From positions 1,178,001 through 1,242,000 of the forward strand of contig NC_010175.1 of the NCBI RefSeq assembly GCF_000018865.1: 64,000 bases of DNA, in the 5' to 3' direction. Positions 59,490 through 64,000 of the stretch are shown one piece after another; the first letter of the stretch is position 1; every line of letters begins with the position of its first letter. Source of the stretch: Chloroflexus aurantiacus J-10-fl. GTDB lineage: Bacteria > Chloroflexota > Chloroflexia > Chloroflexales > Chloroflexaceae. A program made the position numbers and the translations under genes. The notes below the pieces were generated by a model. That model saw nothing but the letters and a program-made list of their open reading frames with translations. It was not told the origin of the DNA and ran no database searches.

Positions 59490-61469
59490 ATGCTTCTTCG
59501 TCTCGTGACCGTTATTTTGCTAACCGGAATGATGGTGGCCTGTTCAGCACCACCGGCCCCAACGCCCACCCCCGTTCCGCCGGCCCCAACGCCGATCCTG
59601 CTTGAACAGGATGTAACCTTTGCCGAATTCGGGTTGCGTTTACGCCTGCCGGCAGGCTGGCAGAGTCGGTTAGAAGCCAACACGCTGCGGATTGCCGCGA
59701 CGGCAACCGCCCTCGATGCAACGGTGATTGACGCCCCGCTGTTGTTGATCGACACCACAACAGTCCCGGCGTTTACGGCGCAATATGGCACGGCCAATCC
59801 CGAAACCGTCTTCGAGCTGGCCAGCAGTGCAATCCAATCGTCTGGGTATACGATTGCACCGACACAACCAATCCGCCTGGGCAACGCTCAGGGATTGCAG
59901 GCCGATGTCAGTGGTACCAGTGGCCGCGGACGCCTGCTGGTGCTGGTTGATGACACTCGCATCGTGCGGATTCTGGCCCAGGCCGCCGGCGATCAGTGGG
60001 AGCGCGAAGCAGCAACTATCGATCAGATATTCGCAAGTATTGAACTCTTGCCGCTGGCTATCCCGACGCCAACCCCACTCGCCCTGGCCGCCCAGCCGCA
60101 GATCGTCCGTACAGGGCCACCCGGCTTCGTGTTACGGCTCGGTGGCCGCAGCGGCCCGGCGAATAGCCGCTTTATCGCGGCCCGTGGCCTGGCCGCAGCG
60201 CCCGATGGCACGATTTACCTTGCCGAAAGTGGGCGCGGTGTGTGGGTCTTCGCACCTGACGGCACGCTACGCACCACTTTCGGCGCCGATGATCTGCTCG
60301 ACGCCTACGATGTCGCCCTTAGCCCAAACGGCGATCTCTACGTCGCCGATTACGGGCGCAATGCTATCGTGCGCTTCAGCGCGACAGGCGATCTGATCGG
60401 GCGTTGGGGTGGACATGGCGATGCGCCCGACCAGTTTGGGCTATCGGCACCGCAACGCATTGCGGTTGGGAGTGATGGTAGCGTCTATGCAATCGACACC
60501 CGACCTGGCCCCGATGGACTGGCCGTCAGCAGTATTGTACGTTTCAGTGCTGATGGTCGATTGATTGAACGGATCACGCTTCCGGCTGATCTGGCGCCCG
60601 CCGATCTGGTGGTTGATCAAAGCGGTGTGCTGTACCTGGCAGAGAGTTTTGCCGGCGCGATTGTCAAACTGGCTCCCGATGGCAGTGTGCTGGCGCGCTT
60701 TGGCGACCCGGCTGATCCAACCCTGCTGGCGGGGCCGGTTCTCGACCTTGATCGTGCCGGCTATCTCTACCTTGCCACCTATGCCGGTACCATTCTCCGG
60801 CTGGCTCCCGATGGCACAATTGTGGCCCGTGGCGGGGCACCGGCTACACCCGGCAGCATTCCCAACCCCGGCGAGATCAGTCTGCCCAACGGGATCGTTG
60901 CTGCACCGGGTGGCGTGGTCTGGATCAGCGATAACAGTGGCGAATACAGCGCGATCTCAGCCTTCCGCTTGCAGACCGACGAGGCAGCCATGGCAACCGC
61001 GCTGGCCCTGGCACCGACAGCAGCCGCCCCAACCGGTGACATCATCCGGCAGTGGGCAAGCGCAGCCACTGCCAGCAGCTTCTACGCACCTGACTATGAT
61101 CCAGCCGGTGCCGTTGGCCCGCCTGATGTCACGGAATGTCAGGACAGCCCCAATGCCTGGGCACCGGCAACTCCCGGCAGTCGTGAGACGTTGACGGTCA
61201 CGTTCGCCGATCCGGTCTTTGCTACCGGCCTGATCATTCACCAGAATCACCAACCCGGCTACATCACGCTAGTCGAAGTGATTGATGAACAGGGGACAGC
61301 GCGCGTCGTCTACCGGGCCGATCCGGCACCGGCCCCCGAATGCCCATTTATTCAGAGTATCACCTTTGAACAAACCCTGACCCGAATTGTCAGTGCGCGT
61401 ATCACCATCGATCAGCGTGATGGAAGCTGGAGCGAGATCGACGCTGTCGCCCTGCTGGGTGTGCCATAA
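59490..61469 (+). CDS. NHL-repeat lipoprotein
   Basis: About 659 residues. An N-terminal hydrophobic segment ends in a lipobox-like TGMMVACSA, so the Cys is probably lipidated and exported. A Pro linker and a PsbP-like or lipoprotein beta domain (about 35-195) follow, then about six NHL/beta-propeller blades (GTIYLAESGRGVWVF, GDLYVADYGRNAIVRFS, GSVYAIDTR and so on), and a C-terminal beta-sandwich (about 530-659, ASSFYAPDYDPAGAVGPPD) of carbohydrate- or cell-binding type. AGAGGA before the ATG at 59490 supports that start. Confidence 0.8.
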   Translation: MLLRLVTVILLTGMMVACSAPPAPTPTPVPPAPTPILLEQDVTFAEFGLRLRLPAGWQSRLEANTLRIAATATALDATVIDAPLLLIDTTTVPAFTAQYGTANPETVFELASSAIQSSGYTIAPTQPIRLGNAQGLQADVSGTSGRGRLLVLVDDTRIVRILAQAAGDQWEREAATIDQIFASIELLPLAIPTPTPLALAAQPQIVRTGPPGFVLRLGGRSGPANSRFIAARGLAAAPDGTIYLAESGRGVWVFAPDGTLRTTFGADDLLDAYDVALSPNGDLYVADYGRNAIVRFSATGDLIGRWGGHGDAPDQFGLSAPQRIAVGSDGSVYAIDTRPGPDGLAVSSIVRFSADGRLIERITLPADLAPADLVVDQSGVLYLAESFAGAIVKLAPDGSVLARFGDPADPTLLAGPVLDLDRAGYLYLATYAGTILRLAPDGTIVARGGAPATPGSIPNPGEISLPNGIVAAPGGVVWISDNSGEYSAISAFRLQTDEAAMATALALAPTAAAPTGDIIRQWASAATASSFYAPDYDPAGAVGPPDVTECQDSPNAWAPATPGSRETLTVTFADPVFATGLIIHQNHQPGYITLVEVIDEQGTARVVYRADPAPAPECPFIQSITFEQTLTRIVSARITIDQRDGSWSEIDAVALLGVP

Positions 61470-61470
61470 A

Positions 61471-62316
61471 TCAAATATCGAGACCGATGTCGAGCGCACG
61501 CACCGAATGGGTCAGCGCGCCAACCGAGATATAATCAACACCGGTTTCGGCAATCGCGCGCACGGTCTGCAACGTCACGCCACCACTGGCTTCCGTTTTG
61601 GCGCGCCCAGCAACAGCCTGTACTGCCAGCCGCAACTGATCAGGCGGCATGTTATCGAGCAAGATCAGATCGGCCCCGGCTTCGGCAGCAACGATTGCTG
61701 CCGCCACACTCTCGACTTCAACTTCAAGCCGCACCATTGGCCCAAGCTGCCGGCGCACGTGCCTGATCGCCCCGGCCAGATCGATCCCCTGGGCAGCCAG
61801 GATCGCCAGATGGTTGTCTTTCAACATCACCCCATCGTACAGGCCAAACCGATGATTGTAGCCACCACCTACCCGTACAGCGTATTTCTCCAGGGCACGC
61901 AGCCCAGGCGTTGTCTTCCGGGTATCGAGAATCTTCGCCTGCGTGCCGGCTATTGCGGCAACGTACTGCGCAGTCAGCGTGGCAATCCCGCTCAGCCGCT
62001 GCAACAGATTGAGCGCCACCCGTTCACCGGTGAGAATACTACGCGCCGAACCGGTAATCGTTGCCAGGGTCGTACCAGCAGAAACAGCCGCCCCTTCAGC
62101 CACATGGCATTGCACGGCGACGCCAGGATCAAGCTGGCGAAAAACGGCAATCACGACCGGCAGCCCGGCTACCACACCGGCCTCACGCACCACAACCTGC
62201 GCGGAACTCTGCACTGTCGCCGGAATAGCGGTCAAGGTGGTCAGATCGCCACCACCAACATCTTCGGCCAGCGCCTGCGCGACCACGGCGTCAACGATAT
62301 GACGGGGAAGTTCCAT
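61471..62316 (-). CDS. nadC: Nicotinate-nucleotide pyrophosphorylase (carboxylating)
   Basis: 281 residues. The N-terminal domain has ALAEDVGGGDLTT, the barrel has ERVALNLLQRLSGIATLT, KILDTRKTTPGLRALEKYAV, VGGGYNHRFGLYDGVMLKDNH and later ASGGVTLQTVRAIAETGVDYISVGALTHS, all diagnostic of quinolinate phosphoribosyltransferase. It makes nicotinate mononucleotide from quinolinate and PRPP in de novo NAD synthesis. It converges with the lipoprotein gene, leaving one base between the stop codons. nadA and nadB are not in the window. Confidence 0.96.
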   Translation of the reverse strand: MELPRHIVDAVVAQALAEDVGGGDLTTLTAIPATVQSSAQVVVREAGVVAGLPVVIAVFRQLDPGVAVQCHVAEGAAVSAGTTLATITGSARSILTGERVALNLLQRLSGIATLTAQYVAAIAGTQAKILDTRKTTPGLRALEKYAVRVGGGYNHRFGLYDGVMLKDNHLAILAAQGIDLAGAIRHVRRQLGPMVRLEVEVESVAAAIVAAEAGADLILLDNMPPDQLRLAVQAVAGRAKTEASGGVTLQTVRAIAETGVDYISVGALTHSVRALDIGLDI

Positions 62317-62401
62317 TATGACATCCTTTACTACAACCCGATCCTCCGACGGTATTGTATCCGATGATAGTCATCGCGCCGTGTGATTAGCGGCGCATTA
62401 T

Positions 62402-62422
62402 GTAATCCAAGGTACTACCTTA
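62402..62422. repeat. Solo terminal repeat of MITE family
   Basis: GTAATCCAAGGTACTACCTT resembles the terminal inverted repeat of the MITE-like elements (CACCCAAGGTGCTACCTTA at 62516) but has no matching partner nearby. Confidence 0.5.
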
Positions 62423-62515
62423 CGTCACTACAGCGGTGCGGGTCGTTGAGCGCGACGGGGGGAGGGGTGGAACACGGATGGACGCGGGTTAGGCGGATGA
62501 ACACGGATAGATCAT
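62423..62515. other. Short spacer between solo terminal repeat and MITE copy 3
   Basis: About 90 bases with an internal direct repeat (AACACGGATGGACGC / GAACACGGATAGATC) and no gene. Confidence 0.4.
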
Positions 62516-62726
62516 CACCCAAGGTGCTACCTTATATTAGCACAGAGAGACGGAGGATGGGCATACCAGACGTGCGTGACGTAGTGCGTCTACGGAACTG
62601 GCTGCTACCCAAACGATTCGTACAGTTTAGTTACGCTGCACGATGTTGTGCGCAGCGTCGTGCTGTTCATCATAGCAGGTAGTCTTTCGTGGCCTGCTCA
62701 CAGCGTAGGTGGCAACCTGGATTATG
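62516..62726 (-). mobile_element. MITE-like element, copy 3 (reverse orientation)
   Basis: About 210 bp. Its reverse complement begins CATAATCCAGGTTGCCACCT and includes GTGAGCAGGCCACG, GATGAACAGCACGACGCTGC and GGGTAGCAGCCAGTTCC, matching copy 2 base for base over long stretches, and ends AAGGTAGCACCTT. It lies upstream of the LacI-like sensor gene. Confidence 0.8.
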
Positions 62727-62848
62727 TATGTAACATCGCCCGGCACGGCCCCCCTTTTGCCCGACCAGCATTATATTCTTGACCAATATCCACACTTCAG
62801 AAATGGTAGTATCATAGAAAGTATCAATCGCCAACCAGCAGAAAGCCT

Positions 62849-64000
62849 ATGCGTAATACCAGAGCAATGTCGCAGCGAACTCGTTGGCCAACTGTCGGAG
62901 TGATTGCCGGCTGGCAATTCTACGGCACAGCATTGACCATGAGCTACCTCAGCCCGATCTATCTCGGCATCCGACAGGCAGCCCAAGACCTGCAATGTAA
63001 TCTGCTCTTAGCGTGCGGCATGGGGCCATCGCTCCAGCTCAACGATCCCTCGCAACCCGCATGGTTCACCATCGCTGATGGTACCAATTTTGTACCGGTT
63101 GGGCCATGGAACACCCACGGTCTGATTATCATCAACCCTTTGCAGCGCCCAGAGCGGTCGCAGATGGTGCAGGCCATTCGCGATGCCGGCCATCCGGTGA
63201 TCTTCGTCGGTTCCGGCGAGCCGGGGCCGACCATTGTTGCCAACAATGCAGGTGGGATTTACCTCGCTCTTCAGCACCTGATCGAACACGGCCATCGTCA
63301 GATTGCTTTTATTGCCGGTAGTGAACACGACCTGGAAGGTGATACCGGTGACCGACTGCGGGCATTTCACAGCAGCATGGCCCGGTTCGGGTTAGAGGTT
63401 GATGAACGCCTGATCGCCTTTGGGCGTCACGTGTTCACCGGCGGTTACACTGCAATGCGCCAACTGCTGGCTACAGGCGTACCATTCACAGCAGTACTGG
63501 CAAGCAATGATGAATCGGCGTTGGGAGCCATTTCGGCGTTACAGGAAGCAGGGTACCGGGTGCCGGACGATATTGCCATCATCGGCTTTGATGACCGCCC
63601 AGAAGGCTTGCTGGCAGAACCGGCGCTCACCTCGGTACAGATTCCCCTGTTCAAGATGGGGTATCAGGCACTGAAGCTCATGGTTCATCACTTGCGCGAA
63701 CGAGTACCCCTGCCGGAACTGGTACAGGTGCCGACTCGTTTGATCATCCGTGAGTCGTGCGGTTGTAGCCAGAATGCGGTGCTGGCCGATGCCCTGGAGA
63801 TGACATCCCTGCATCCCGACATCTCAGACACGACTGATCTGCGCGATGCGGTGATTCGCTCAATGGGAGATCTGCTCAGTCAGAAATCGCGTGGCTTCAC
63901 ACCCGAAGAGATTGATCAGCTTTGCCGGCGTCTGCTCACAGCGTTTCTTGAGAGTGTGCAGGCGGCCAGCCCTGACCAGTTCCGTACCGTACTCGCTCAG
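62849..64000 (+). CDS. LacI-like ligand-binding sensor without HTH, partial at window end
   Basis: At least 384 residues, running off the right edge. From ATG 62849 the protein opens MRNTRAMSQRTRWPTVGVIA and then shows a type I periplasmic-binding fold as in LacI/PurR: GLIIINPL, LALQHLIEHGHRQIAFIAG, AVLASNDESALGAISALQEAG, VPDDIAIIGFDD and LTSVQIPL. The usual N-terminal helix-turn-helix is missing. After the ESCGC-like motif (RESCGCSQN), a helical stretch begins that may lead to an output domain outside the window. It likely binds a small molecule and drives a signalling domain. Confidence 0.8.
   Translation, partial: MRNTRAMSQRTRWPTVGVIAGWQFYGTALTMSYLSPIYLGIRQAAQDLQCNLLLACGMGPSLQLNDPSQPAWFTIADGTNFVPVGPWNTHGLIIINPLQRPERSQMVQAIRDAGHPVIFVGSGEPGPTIVANNAGGIYLALQHLIEHGHRQIAFIAGSEHDLEGDTGDRLRAFHSSMARFGLEVDERLIAFGRHVFTGGYTAMRQLLATGVPFTAVLASNDESALGAISALQEAGYRVPDDIAIIGFDDRPEGLLAEPALTSVQIPLFKMGYQALKLMVHHLRERVPLPELVQVPTRLIIRESCGCSQNAVLADALEMTSLHPDISDTTDLRDAVIRSMGDLLSQKSRGFTPEEIDQLCRRLLTAFLESVQAASPDQFRTVLAQ

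Overview
The window looks like chromosomal DNA of a filamentous anoxygenic phototroph of the Chloroflexi, most likely Chloroflexus or a close relative. This is recognition from the sequence, not a database search. It rests on a mevalonate-pathway kinase next to pheT, a menaquinone-type MenC homologue, a large secreted glycoside hydrolase ending in the Chloroflexi-style tail YIPLV, moderately high GC, and many dispersed short repeats. Housekeeping genes (rpoB, rpoC, pheT, carA, nadC, ssb) alternate with repeat-rich spacers.

Layout. 1-3244: tandem-domain FKBP isomerase, MenC-like enolase and two DUF4230-like anchored proteins. 3636-5711: DNA methyltransferase and carA. 6044-8554: GT4 glycosyltransferase and M20 peptidase. 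8998-13705: Zn/Cd-type P-type ATPase diverging from a two-domain 6-phosphofructokinase of strikingly eukaryotic type. 13706-17771: about 4 kb of non-coding repeats, including three 97-bp units and seven units of about 265 bp. 17772-20794: ssb, a stand-alone RAM protein and a GT-C-like membrane protein. 20894-29385: rpoC and rpoB. 29969-32668: two-component system with a Met-rich membrane protein. 32792-35779: kinase/M23/aminotransferase fusion. 35991-41957: secreted double-GH13 pullulanase/amylase. 42361-45882: pheT and mevalonate kinase.

The most remarkable segment is 47352-55048. A divergent promoter region separates a leftward membrane-protein/coiled-coil pair from a rightward cluster: a MraZ paralogue; three 120-bp repeats, each carrying a dyad, a Shine-Dalgarno sequence and a miniature ORF; a 64-residue protein; a CHAT caspase-like protease; a peptidoglycan amidase whose second amidase-like domain is degenerate; an FtsZ paralogue with an altered catalytic T7 loop; and, coupled to it by an ATGA overlap, a protein that I read as a bacterial gasdermin. 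CHAT protease plus gasdermin is a known abortive-death pairing. Adding cell-wall and cell-division parts (MraZ, amidase, FtsZ) suggests an undescribed envelope- or division-guarding death system or a developmental lysis device.

55518-62316: a three-gene glycosyltransferase operon, an NHL-repeat lipoprotein and nadC. The right end holds a partial LacI-like ligand-binding sensor without a DNA-binding domain. Three copies of a MITE-like element of about 220 bp with matching terminal inverted repeats lie at 17421, 59223 and 62516. No rRNA, tRNA, CRISPR array or autonomous transposase was seen.
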